Positions 27,201 to 40,900 of a stretch of 64,000 bases of DNA are shown here, piece after piece; the stretch's first letter is position 1; every line of letters begins with the position of its first letter. The stretch lies in assembly GCA_911728455.2 (NCBI GenBank), contig OU452219.1, positions 6,136,320 to 6,200,319 of the forward strand, read 5' to 3'. Under the pieces are notes generated by a model. That model was not told the origin of the DNA, made no database searches, and saw only the letters and a list, made by a program, of their open reading frames with translations. The position numbers and the translations under genes are program-made. Origin of the DNA: Marthasterias glacialis (lineage: Eukaryota > Echinodermata > Asteroidea > Forcipulatida > Asteriidae).

Positions 27201-28904
27201 ATCTGCTCCAGAATGGCAAAGTTAGTGGGTTCGAATCACACCTGAGTAATATGTATGTGGATTTTTTTTTCACAGACTCTGGAAAGTACTGAGTATACAG
27301 TGCTGGTCAGATGAGGGGCAACAAAGGCAACTGTCATTGCCTTGGTGCCCCTTGGAATGTTTATTAATGAAAAACTGACTTGCCCTTACAAGCAGGAATC
27401 ATCAGGCATATCATAACCAATAAAGAGCTGAACAATTGTTTAAAATAAACCGTTTTTTCAGGACTTGGAAAGCACCGAGTATTCAGTACTTATCACACCA
27501 CAGGGTAAAACCAAAGTTGCATTCTTTTCTTCAAGGGAAATGTTCGAGTTGGAGTTGAAAATGCATGAGAAAGGCACTGAAAGTAACAAGGCAACCTGCC
27601 TTGTGTCTTGAATGAGCCGCAGAACGCCGGGGTGGAGGGGAAGGGGTGGTCGGAGAATTGAGCAAAGAGTATCACTTACCATTCCTTACTCTGACGTTAT
27701 TATGTGCCAATAAGAAATGCTCCACCCATGTCTTGACCCCCTGGAGGACCCAATGATGCGCCATCTTATTCCTTGGGGTTTGAGCGGCTAACCAATCCAG
27801 AACTTGGATTGGGTTGAACTCCGACACCTAGAATGCATAAAAACGAGTACACAATTCAGTTTTACAGTTGACAGGGTAAATTTGTAAGCAGATCAAAATG
27901 TTTGCCTCTAACAGTGTAGGTAGTTCCCGATATATGCCATCTTTATGGGCAACTTCAACTTTGGCTTTGAGCTGCGTCAGGCATTCTAACTTTTCTACGC
28001 AGTCAAGTGGTTCACTGACGAATCATGCGAGGAATTTGATAAAACCTCCGCACGCCGTATGCGCTATTTCGCATAACGCATAGTTGTACATTCGAAGTCC
28101 GTAAAGATGCCTGACTGTACACTGTGTGATGTCAAGTGGGAACTATCTATTGGTTTGCAGCAACAACAACAAATAAAAAAATTGCTATTTCTATTTGTCT
28201 ACTGCTTGCTTTGATTAAAAAAGCAGACATACTTTCAATGTCGTATCAATCTTTTCAAGTATTCAATAAAAAATAAGAATAATGGAGTCTTGTTAAGCAC
28301 ATGAATCCATCAACAGAGCACTCAGGGACTTAGAACAGTAATCATAGAGAGCAAGGAGAACAGTGAAGTAAATTCCTCTGGCACTGAAATGTCTTTTGAG
28401 AGATGTTATTGAAAGATTGAATGGCTTGTTAGGCTCTGATGTGTAAAAGGTAGCTGGTTCCTAAGACATGGTGCAGCAGCAGAAATTGACCTATATTAAA
28501 TAAATATAAATAACGTACCTCCCATATTCTCTGGAGTATAATGGGTGTAAATGGAGGCACACCCGGTGGCCCTCCTGCCGTCTCAACAAGCATGGACAGG
28601 ATCTTGAAGAAAGGCTGGCCAGCCTAGTAACAATAAAACCAATAGTATGAGAACATGTTACAAACCTCCATCACGGACAATAACTTCAATGATTGGAAAA
28701 CTTTTCCACTAGTATCACAATTTAAATGTTTTGAGTAAAAAAATATATATTTATAAAAAACACACGCTGAAATAACAACTTTAATTTAATAAGTATTCAG
28801 TTGACAATTTAAAAAGAAACTCAGGAAACAGCTCTACCAGCCACTCCTTTCCAACGAAGTTGAAAAACTGAATAAAACCATAATTAAGTCAAACTGGAAT
28901 CTTA

Positions 28905-28937
<33 letters not shown>

Positions 28938-31900
28938 CAAACCATCAGCAACCCAAATTCCACAATTATTTTCATTCTTACCTCTGGATTGAGTTTAGCG
29001 ATGGCGTTGAAGATCATGGCTACAATCTGCTCGGCTAATCTGGGCTGGAACCTCGTCAGGCTGATGATGAGGTTGCGTGTCTGCTGCAGATTGATGCAGT
29101 CTCGAATTTGTTGAAACAAGAATGGAAATCCCTGAAAAAAATACACAGATATCATCCATTTAATTCAGGACATATGTATATATGTGACGCCCCACGCCAA
29201 TCAGGCACTCCTCAGAAATAGTGAAATGGCACTAAAGATGAAGACAATAAAAAAATCCACCCTGATTTATTTATTAACTTACTTATGACATGTCTTTACC
29301 CAGGGTATGCCCAATCAGTTAAAATTGGTTTCCACTGGGGCCCTGCATATATTTTTAGATTGATATCAATGCAATGCGACATCTTAAAGATTCTATAATT
29401 GGGGGAAGACTTATATTATATGCCCTTATTAGGTGTTATATGAAAGCTCTTAGTCTCATCTATTTGATGAGCATATAAGCCCAGTTTTGAGTTTTGGCAG
29501 GAAGTGCCTGGTTGTGGCATGGAGAGTCACATATCTACTATAACCAATTATCCCTGACCACCTCAACCATTCAAAAGCCAACTGCATTCTTGGATTCTGT
29601 TGGACTTGAGGACGGCACAAGTCAACTTATCATGCTTCACATTGGATCAGGCATCTGACTCTAACAGTTTAGGTGCTGACTTACATCGTGTTGGATTTTG
29701 TTGGAGTGAGGGAGAATCCTTATAAATAAGTCAAGGGTGTTAGGGTTAATAGTTGTAAAGGATGATTTTTATAAAAAGAATAGGGTTCTAAAGTGTTAAG
29801 TATATAAAAGAAAAGGGCTGACCAATAAGGCCTGTTGAGGCCTAAAACAGATGAAACAGTGTTTCAAAATTCCACCTCATCAGTTCATCAATTTACGAGG
29901 CAATTAGAACAGTGATTGGCAAAATGTTTGTGCACCTACCTTGCCAGCAACAAGCACAGCGTAGTCCGTCTGTGACAGCATGAGTTGTCGATCAGTCCTC
30001 GAGGAGTCTACGAGGTATGCTATGAGTGAGATCATCTTCTCTAGGGACGTCGGCTTGTACTTGTCTTCCGTCAGAGAGATGATATCATCCTCATCCTCAT
30101 CATCTTCGTTGTCATCGTCTGAGACGACCTCCACCTGAATGCGGCAAGTAAATCATTTGTAATCCATTTCTGCCCGACTCATCAGAGTACATTACAAACA
30201 CTGTTCCTGCTTAAGCCCATCTTGCGCTTACTGTTGCATAACCATAAATAATAATTATTTACTGCCTTGCAAATAAACGTACCCCAACAAACTGCATACT
30301 GTTGGAAAGAGCACATAATTCTCTTTAACATGATATTTTGCCATGTTTCCTGTCTCATGTAACCAGTAAAGAGAGCATACTGAAACTAACTTTTTATTTT
30401 GTATTGTATTGTATTTTATTTTATTCCAACCTGGAACAAACCCCGTAATCCTGGGGAGGGTAACAACAAAGAATATACAATCAATAGTGTGTATTTGTAG
30501 GTAGGCGTTTACAGCATTTGCATGTTCTATGGAAAAATCCTGTAGTTAGGCTGATATGGGTTTGATACTTACTTTACTAGATATTAAGGAACATTGTCAA
30601 GCTAGAGTAAGTTTGTTGGAAACGAAAAACCCAGTCGGTTAAAAATACTCACATAATCGGCAGCTTTGGTTCCGAGGTAGAAATTGGTCATAATTGAGAT
30701 GGCTTCAACAGATGTAAGGAACTGTGCCTGATGAAGAAACAATGAACAGAATAAATAAACAGTTTTAACAAATAATTATTTTCGTTCCTAACATAAACTA
30801 AACATGTTGGGGGGGGGGGGAGGGAGTTATGGTCGGATTTCATTAACATCAATGGGTTTAAAAAAAAAAAAAAAAATGTCATGCGTCATTTATGTATCTA
30901 GTTGGGTGACATTTCTGCATCTATATGTTTTAACCCTCCTACTGTCTGACCATTCAATATCATCCACTTTAGTTTCATATGATAGATAAACTATGCCAGC
31001 CCGTACTATGATATCCTGTGGTGAATGCATCCACACAGTACTCACAGGTATACAGTTAGTACACGGTGTAGTTGCATCGCTCTAAATTGTTGGTTACCTC
31101 ATTGGTAAATGTTACAAAGGGTAATAGAGTTAATGATGAATGTCATCAGGTTGAAGGCTAAGATCAAATTCCACTTTTTGAAGAAAAAAAAAAAAGAAGA
31201 GATCCTGTCTTGCAGCACTTTTACATGGTTTTACATGTGTGGAATCTTGGCTTGATTTCACAAAGCACTAAGATTCATCCTTGGATAAGTTGCAAATATC
31301 ACCATAGTAATTTGTATTGTGACATCACACTTTGCTTAGCAATTAAGATTGATACATAGTTCAGATCAATCTTAGCTTTTTGTGAAATCTGCGCAAGGGT
31401 CACTGTGCATCAGAATTAACTACATGAAAAATGCTAATCTGACCCAAGCAGCATTCCCGCAAACAGTCTTAATCCTCTGTGATAAAGTCTTCAGCGATAA
31501 ATACCCCAGGCGAAAACAAAAAAGAAGATATATATATAAGGGCTGGTTAGCTCAGTTGGTAGAGCGCTCGTACGGTGTTCGAGAGGTCGCGGGTTCGAGT
31601 CCGGCATCAGCCAAATTTTCTTTGCTCACGCTATTTATTTATAATATTCTCCCAGTCAGTTTCTCATGTACTTTCTCTGTGTAAATCCACGTAAAAAGCT
31701 GTATCCATTCGTTGTGTATCCCCGCTACTGCCGTTTACCAGGTTGTTTGCATCTTAACCGGGGTAGTGATCCCTGGCTTATCGGCAGCACGGTTTGGCTT
31801 CTGACTGGTCCCCCCGAGCAAAGTGGATTTGGTATTGCACATAGGACCGCCCACCAACTATAAGGGCTGGTTAGCTCAGTTGGTAGAGCGCTCGTACGGT

Positions 31901-34900
31901 GTTCGAGAGGTCGCGGGTTCGAGTCCGGCATCAGCCAAATTTTCTTTGCTCACGCTATTTATTTATATATATATATATATATAAATAAATAGCGTGAGCA
32001 AAGAAAATTTGGCTGATGCCGGACTCGAACCCGCGACCTATATATATAAAGATAAATTTGAGAATATACAGAGAGATAATCACCAACCTCATCTTCATCA
32101 ATCTTGGCAAAGTCATAGAGGACTGAGAAGTACTCCGTCAGGTGTTTGGACTGTGGGCGTACACCGTGCTCAATCTACATGCAGAAAATAACATTAAATT
32201 CATTATCAGGCAGAAGAAAAAAAAAGAGTTGGCTTTTCAAAAAATTCATATCCCAGACTCCATTCTCCTTTCCCACACCCTGAACACGTATGACAGTCTC
32301 TAATACAAAATCTACTAACTCTGTGATGAACCAGTCTACATATTCCAAATGTTTCAACTAATTTGGTGCAACTGATGCCTCCCACCCACAAAATAGTTTA
32401 ATATCTGTGACTTGAAAAACTGAGTGAAAGACTTGAACTCACGATGGAGAGGAGCTTCTTGATGAATCTCGTCACACAGGAATAATTGCCAATCTCATCC
32501 GGAGGAATATCTACCTCGTCCTCCCTGCCCGAGTAAAAAATACATCAATCAAAATAACTGTATCACAGGTATTCAAACTTGGGCTTGCCATTCTCAATCA
32601 GGTACAATAGAAATAAGAAACAAGACATGATATGGACGTGTCTGAACTAGTGGCTTCAGCTGTGTCTACGGCTGAAAAAGCCTAGTCTCCAACATTGTTG
32701 CTGCGGCTAACGGACATAGCCATAACCAACCTCGTTTGATTCGTACACGGTCCATGAATATGTATTCTTTAATCAAACTTATGATCAGAAATTTGTCTTT
32801 CTAATGTCCAGAAAGAGATAAACCTGCCAAGCATTCAACACTTTTTAAAATTCTTTAAATAAGTTTTTAAAAACCCCAAACAAACCAAAATCATTTGATC
32901 AGCTGAGAAGTTGCAGGCATGCTGCCTTGGGAAAAATGACAGATAAGTCATTTTGGGTCTGGCTTTAGCATGATTACTTGGTGCAACCAGTTGCCCTGCC
33001 ATTAACAGCCACATAGCTGGGGGATAGAAGATAGAGGGTTCATTTTCCCCAGGAACATTGCATCAAGTGTGAAACGAGCATGGGGGTGGCGGTGGGGTTA
33101 AAAATCCCCAGGAATTTCCTGGGGATTATTTCCTGGGAATTGGCTCCGTAATGTGAAAGGGGCTTTAGTATCTCCCGTCTTCCCCTAACCCATGACTCAC
33201 CCATCTACGATGGGATGAAGATACAACGGAGCGTGTTTATCCCTCAACTGCCTGATCACATGTACACAAAGTCTCTGGAACAACTGAATTAAAAAACATA
33301 ACATATTATGGTAACTTCATTATTAATAACTCCACACCTTAAGATAAGCTGCTTAGCTAACAAATTTGTTCAGCACAAAAATGTTTACAGAAAAAGGGTC
33401 AACAACCAATTTACTTTGTAATGTACTTTGTATCAAACTGGTTCCCTGCGAATTTTCGATTTGCAATTAAAATCTGTTCTGCAAAGTTTTCTGGGCCCAA
33501 TTTCATAACGCTGTGGAGCAGAAAATTGTACTTAGCTTATTTTTCTGCTAAGCACAGTCACACAAAATATAAATAACAAGGTATTCTGACTGGCTGAGCA
33601 AACTTTGTCTGTGCTAAGCAGTTTTTGTGCTGAACAGCTACTTTAAGACATTTTGGGGAAGTGTCTTAAAGTTACAACTTTATCTGAACACCAACTATTT
33701 ATACATGTACAAGCATACTCCTGAAATATACTTAACTATCAAATCAGAGCACACAGACACCTGCTTTATCTTAACACTGGTTTCAAGACTCTTTCTTTTA
33801 CACTTTTCATTCCCTTTTAAAAATGATGTTTTTTTACTTTTCTTTTACATGATGTTTAGTTTTGGACCTGGGATTGAAGTACTTGATAACCAAATCTCAA
33901 TCTAAATCTATATCTCCAAAGAATATTTGACCCCTGACCCTTGACCTAGCATCTTGACTGCTCACCTGTCTGCATGTCTGAATGGGACACTTGATCAGAA
34001 TCTGCTGTGGCCACCAGTCGTCATTTGCCATGTAGTCCAGAAACCACTACAAGTAAAATAATCATTCAAAATGTAAAGTTTCAAAACACAACACCTATTG
34101 ACTCCTTGCACTGACGGCACAAGCGACTGCTGTCTGCCCATGGTCTGCCATCTTGGAAATCAAAATGGGGGCAAAAATACTGGTGATAGTTTGTTGGATT
34201 AGCTCGTGGTATGTTTGTTGTGGATCGTGGAATATAAACAACAGGAAAGTCTTGAACCAAGACGAGGGCAAAATATGATTGTCTTGAGAAAGGGAAAAAA
34301 AACAACAACAAAACATTCTGTTTAACTTATTTCGAACTGAGAGGTTAAAGCACTTAACGGACAATTAGTTGTATATGCATGCACTAAGCAAATAATAATT
34401 TTATCATATTAAATCTTAGAAACACCATCAAGCAAAAAGCAACATTGATAATAAATTATTAAAATGGATAAATTAACCAAATGAAATCAGGCACAATAAG
34501 CACATTCATATAAAATGCACATTTGGACATACTGAGTATGGAATTAATATAATATAAATGAACTGGTACTATTACTATTAGCAAAGATTATAGAGCGCCG
34601 TAGGCGCAAGATGGGGAACTCCGGCTGAAAATGTGAAATCTCACTGGACGCCATTTCGGCAAATGAGCTCCATTGATACAGCACTGAAACGTGGGGACCA
34701 GTGTAGACAATGACAATTGCTATTAATGGGAAACATAGGCAATCACTTGCCAAAATGGCGCCCATGCGAATTTCACTTTCCAACAGTAGATAAAGGCCCA
34801 GTTCCCCATCTTGCCCCTACGGCGCTCTATAATCTTTGCTATTATCATTATGCAAGCCCACATAGCTTGCCTTTGGTTAATTTAGAAGCTTTATTTATAA

Positions 34901-37900
34901 AGCACTCCTGAACAACTGACATCTTAACCTCAATTACACTGAACAGACAAAAATCTTTTAAACAAACTTCACAAATCATTTATATATTTTTAATGTGTTA
35001 TGATGAAGAAAATGTTTAGTTTTAGATCTGAGAGGAAAACTAGAAACAGGGAAAACCCACTCAATCAGATAGGGACTTAAAAAAATAATCCACATGCAAG
35101 GCTCTAAGACGAGAGTCAAACCGGGGTCCACGCAGGTGTAAGGCAGGCAAAGAAACCACTAAGCCAACCCGATCCCAACATGACAGGCCCCGGTCAAAGG
35201 TGGTATATGAACTGGGGTCCACAATGGAAGGCAGGCAAAGAAACCACTAAGCCAACCCGATTCCAACATGACAGGCCCCGGTCCAAGGTGGGATGTGAAC
35301 TGGGGTCCACAATGGAAGGCAGGCAAAGAAACCACAAAGCCAACCCGATTCCAACATGACAGGCCCCGGTCCAAGGCGGGATTCGAACAGGGGTCCACAG
35401 AAATGGAAGACAGTGAAAGAAACTACTAAGCCAACCTGACTTCCCTAATACAGTACATTAAAACTTACAGAAACGCATTTTATACTGACCTCACAGGCTG
35501 CTTGGCATGTATGGAACTGCTTAGTCATAAGTTCCATCCATTGTAACATGGTGGGTTTCTCTCTGGCATGAATTAACGTCTCTAAGACAAAGGTCGTCGT
35601 CAACTACAGAGGAAGGAATACACTTCAATAATAAGAGAAAGTTTACATGACGGTTCTTGATGGTGACTGTCTTCTCATGTATTTAGTTTAATTCCTAAAT
35701 TGCTGTCATTTTCTATCCCTCTAGTGATCACTTAAGCAATACGCCTTGTGAACTATTTTTGACATAAGTATTTATAAGAATGCTTTCACTCTATCTCTTG
35801 ATGACATTTAAGTACCCATACACCGATGTGTGTTAAGCACTGTATACTCAGTACTTTCCCCCAAGTCCTGGGAAAAAAATCACAGGCATTTTCCTCAGGA
35901 AAGTACTGAGTATACAGTGCTTAACACACATTGGTGTATGGGTAAGACATAACAAATAATATTCCTTATCCCCGATGCAAAAATCGACATCTATCATAAT
36001 GGTTGCGGTACCCGCTGCTAATAGGATTTGAACTGCCTCTAGCTACCGGGCAGTCTCGGTAGTCTAGTTGGTAAGACATCTGCTCTAGAATGGCGGGGGT
36101 TGTGGGTTCGAATACCACCCAAGGAAAATGCCTGTGATTTTTTTCACAGAACTCGGGAAAGTGCTGAGTATACAGTGCTTAACACACATCGGTGTATGGG
36201 CAAAACATTACAAATAATGATCAAAACTAAGGTCTATTCTTTATAAGTTGTGGCTCCAGCTAACAGCCACAGCCATAGCCATAGCCGCATGTGCTCATTC
36301 CAATTATTTTTGTTTTTTATTTACTTTATAAATCCAACAGTGCAACCGCATGTTACAAGATGAACAGCACACAAATAAATGTTGAGTTTTAGATGTGGGA
36401 GGAAAACCCTAAATAGGGAAAACCCACGCTATCAGGTAGGGACACAAACCCTACATGCAAGGCTTCGGTCCAAAGCAGGATTCGAACCAGTGTCCACAAA
36501 GGTGAAAGACAGGGAAAGAGATCTATGAGCCAATCTGATTCCCAATTTTGGATTAGACAAATATTTCTAAAAGTAGCTATGTCTTTGTTTTTTTTTACCT
36601 TTGAGGCCATGAGTTGCACTTGTGAAGGGTCAGGAAGCGTTGACGGCAGATAACTACATACTTGCCACATGAAGTTCATGTAGGAGTGATCAAAGATTGA
36701 GCGATCTCGAAGGTAGTTCTTGTTGTCCTGCCAGATCCACTGTTAACATTAAAAGATGTCCCCCCAAAATTGATTTTAGTCTTTGAGAAAGATTCTGCTA
36801 GGGTCGAGGCATGAGGCCATTCATTTTTTTTTGGGGGGGGGAGGGGAGGAGGGGGGGGGGGACGGCATTTTATCCACAGGTCAATTTGGTTTGTAAGCAG
36901 TTTGCAACAGCTAATTCTATTTTTCTAAACAAAAAACCCTAAGTAGTACAAACAAACGTAATGGAGGGCGTAGATCAGTTGCAATAAAATGATTTAAAGT
37001 AAATAGAAAAACATGCTTGTCTAAAATGAAATTCATTTTACATAAAGAAATTTTAAGAGAGTTTAAGTAATTAAATAAGTTTTGGGGTGTCATTGGTTCT
37101 CTACATACCTCAGCAAGTTCTTTGGGTAGCTCTATGGCAGGCTGGGTGGGAGGTTCTTGTTGGATATCTTCTGGTAAACATCGCTCATAGAATAACATAT
37201 AGGCACTGTGGGTCTGTAGATGCAAATAATAGCCATAACAAAATAAACAATGGCACAGTGGGTCTGTAGATGCAAATAATACCATTACAGAATAAGATAT
37301 GGCACTGTGGCTCTGCAGATGAAAATAATAGCCAATTCAGAATAAAATATGGCACTGTGGGTCTGCAGGTGTAAATAATAGCCAATTCATAATAAAAAAT
37401 GGCACTGTGGGTCTGTAGATGCAAATAATACCATTACAGAATAAGATATGGCACTGTGGCTCTGCAGATGAAAATAATAGCCAATTCAGAATAAAATATG
37501 GCACTGTGGGTCTGTAGATGCATAGACAAACCAACATAGTATAGAAATATTGACTGTTTCGAGTGCTGTGGTTAAAACTACGACTCCAGATGTGATCTCC
37601 GGAGCGTTGTATTTCCAAAAAGGTTCGTAGATGCAAAGAACAACCAATTCGGAACAACATATCAGCACTGTGGGTCTGTAAAGGCAATAAATATTCAAGT
37701 AGGCACTGCTGGTATGTGCATAACATTAGTGCAGGCACGGTTTTTGGACAAACGAAAAGTCCTGTCGATATTTACCTTTTCAAAAGAGAAATCCATGTAC
37801 TTGTCTGTAACTGAATCATATGTCTTGGTCTGAAACAAGAAGGAATATTTCAGGGTAGTTAATTTATTATTATTTTTTTATTGCTAGTTTATTTATTTCT

Positions 37901-40900
37901 TACTTATCCTGGAGAAACCCTTCAGTGAAACACTGTTTTCCCAAAGGTGCCCAGCAAGAACAAAACATTCATTAATAAATAAAAAAATCACAATAAAAAC
38001 ATTTAAGTAAGAATCTAACAGCAAATGCCAACCAAAAGAGGAAAAATGGGGGAAATATTAAACCAAATGGCTAGGTGAAAACAATAATTCTGGGCCACCC
38101 AGTAAGCACAAAAAAACATACATCGTTAAAGAAGAAGATAAAACAAAAACAAAAACAAGAAAGGAAGTTGAAGATACATAGATACATAGGCCGTTTTCGA
38201 AACCACGGCTTGGGTTTAGGCTCAGTCAGTTCTTTAGAAAACGTGTGCTTTCCTTATGGGCTTTGAGCAGGTGGCCCAAGCCCAAGCCCAAGCCCAAGCC
38301 CAAGCCCAAGCCCAAGCCAAAGCCCAAGCCCAAGCCCAAGCCAAAGCCCAAGTGCAAGCCGTGGTTTCGAAAACGGCCCTTGACAGTAAAAAACTGAAAT
38401 ACGACCTCGGGAAATGAGCCTGTACCACACATTACAATCTCAAATTCTCATAAAGGCATATACATAACTGGCTACAGGAGTTGATAAGTGACGGCGTTGG
38501 TAAGAGTAACGAATGTTCATGTACATGTATGTATTATGTATACCATTCGTTTACATTGCACTTCCAGCTCCAAAACGTCATCACTTACCAACAGGATAGA
38601 GTGGGAGGGAGAGGGTGTTTAAAACAGGTGTCAATTACAGATGCTCACCGTCATTTCTCCACCGAAGCACTCCCCAGCCAGCTGCGAAGAATCAAAGGGT
38701 TTGACCTCAGCATCGTTGAACATGTACCATCTGTCGTCGGAGCTGTGCATACGATCCTTGATGAAGCTGTAGTAATGACCCCCGTCCGCCGTGCCGGTGT
38801 GTACCGTTACGCCGATCAGGTTATAGATGAAGGAACTATCGTCAGATTGCTTGTCTGTGTATAACCAAGGGGGAAAACAAAATTGACCTTGCCTGCGAGA
38901 TCCCTCACTCGTCTTACACATAACTGATTAAGGGCTTGACAAGTTTATAATAATACGCAGTTTTTATATAGCGCTTTATCACACCCTATGGGCGTCTCAG
39001 AGCGCTCAGTATTCTTTTCTGCAAGGTATGATGAGTTACGTTTTTGAAGTATGAGACCTGTTCCTTTACATAGCACCATGTAATGGTTCACAAGGTGCTG
39101 TGGCGCAATCTGCAGCCGATCAAACCAGGAACACCGGGGCAAACCCCTTCTCTTTGGGATAAATGTCACTGGGTTCTTTTACGTGCATTACACAACACAC
39201 AGGACCTACGGCTTTACGTCCCATCCGAAGGGCGAAGCAATAATGGTTAAGTGTCTTGCTTAAGGACACAAGTGTCACGACCGGGACTTGAACCCACACT
39301 CTGCTGATCAGAAACACCAGAGCTTTAGTCCGGTGTTCTTATCCGCTCGGCCATGACACGCCACTAGTTTACTGGTAAACAAAGAGGTATGTTCAAAATT
39401 AGTACAGAATCACAAGTAAAACTCGTCAAGCAATTGGTACCCTAAAATGGCTGTTTTGACAAACAACCTCCTACATCTTGACTGATGTGTCAAGGTGTCT
39501 GCCGAGACATTTGGAGATTGTTCGGCCAAAACCACTCACATCTTAACATCTTATCTGCCGCTGTAAGACATGTACCTTACAGCAAAAAAAAAAACACCAA
39601 AAAGTCGAAAGGCAGTATGCCGTTGAATATCTCATATTTCACACATTTATTGTGACACAAGACTTAAATCCTGGTTAAACCCGATCTCAGTGCTCACTAG
39701 CACCTTTCACAGGAACAGCACAGATTTGAGGGCAACGGATCTTAAATAGATGCAAACACAAATTGTATTTTTGTCCCGACAATGAAAACACAAATGAAGC
39801 CACTAATCTTGTATAAACCATCCATGTGATTCCAACAAAGAGTCTACTCTACCTTGCCTACCTTTGTCGGACCCCATGAGGGCAGCCTCAGTGTAACCTG
39901 CCATGTCCAGTTTGAGAGGGAATGAGAAGTGGGTGTTGACTTTCTCCTTCATCATGGTCACCATGTTGAAGGTGTAGCGCATGGTGTTGAAGGATAAGAT
40001 CTTGGGTAACGTCTTGAAGCATGCTCTGTCGGGAAGACATGAAGCAGTTAAGATGAGGAAGCTCAATATTTAACCTATATCCACCTAACTACAGGATTTA
40101 CCATAGAACAGATAAATGCTGTAAGCACCTACCTATAGGAAAACCTATTGATGTACAATAAGCTAATATCTTCCTTTTGTTTAAGCAATTCGCCCATCAC
40201 AAGGCCCAAAGGCCGCTCAAGGTGTGGGCTCCTTTTTGAAGGGATAGAAACCTGCCCCAATGCGCAGAAACAAGACATGGCAAGATATAAACATAAGTCT
40301 CTTCACAGCACAGCTATGAACACGGAGGGGTAAATGAATCCGTTACGAGACAAAAAACATAACTGCCTCTTCCGCTATTTGAAGCAATTATAGTTAAGTG
40401 TCTTGCTCAAGGACACAAGTGTCATGAGTGGGATTCGAACCCACATCCTGATGAATTAGCCACCAGAACTTGAGCACGATGCACTAAACCGCTCAACCAC
40501 GACACGTTATTAAGGATTATGTGTTATTTCCAACGTATAGTTTGTTACGATAAGTTTCTTTGCAAGGCAGTAAACAATGAACGTTTATTCTGATGCAGCA
40601 ATGAGCACTACAAGGGCTACTGCAGGAACAGTAAGATGGGTATGGGTGAACAGCCTGTTAAAACCTGGCAAGGTTGCCGTCATTAATTTTTAAGCCAATT
40701 TTCTGCTGACAGTGCCTAAACTGGAGCTTAGTTTTGCCAAAGCAGAGTATTAACATGAACCATCCACAACCCTTCATAGCTGCGTATATATTGTTTGATT
40801 CTGTTGGACTGAGGACTCCGAATGCTCTGATCTTCTGAAGAGGATTAGATTAAAACATCAAGCTGTTACACCATTGGTTCTTTTCAGAACCACCACAACT

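Noticed and set aside
31543..31616. Functional tRNA gene
   Set aside because: The anticodon loop lacks T33, and the anticodon and T stems have mismatches. An identical copy and a third inverted fragment lie within 500 bp with the same tail, so a repeat is more likely.
37185..37738. Minus-strand frames with repeated 'THSA/RPTVPYFI' peptides
   Set aside because: Translations of the acceptor-derived minisatellite, not additional USP34 exons; the real exon starts at 37213.
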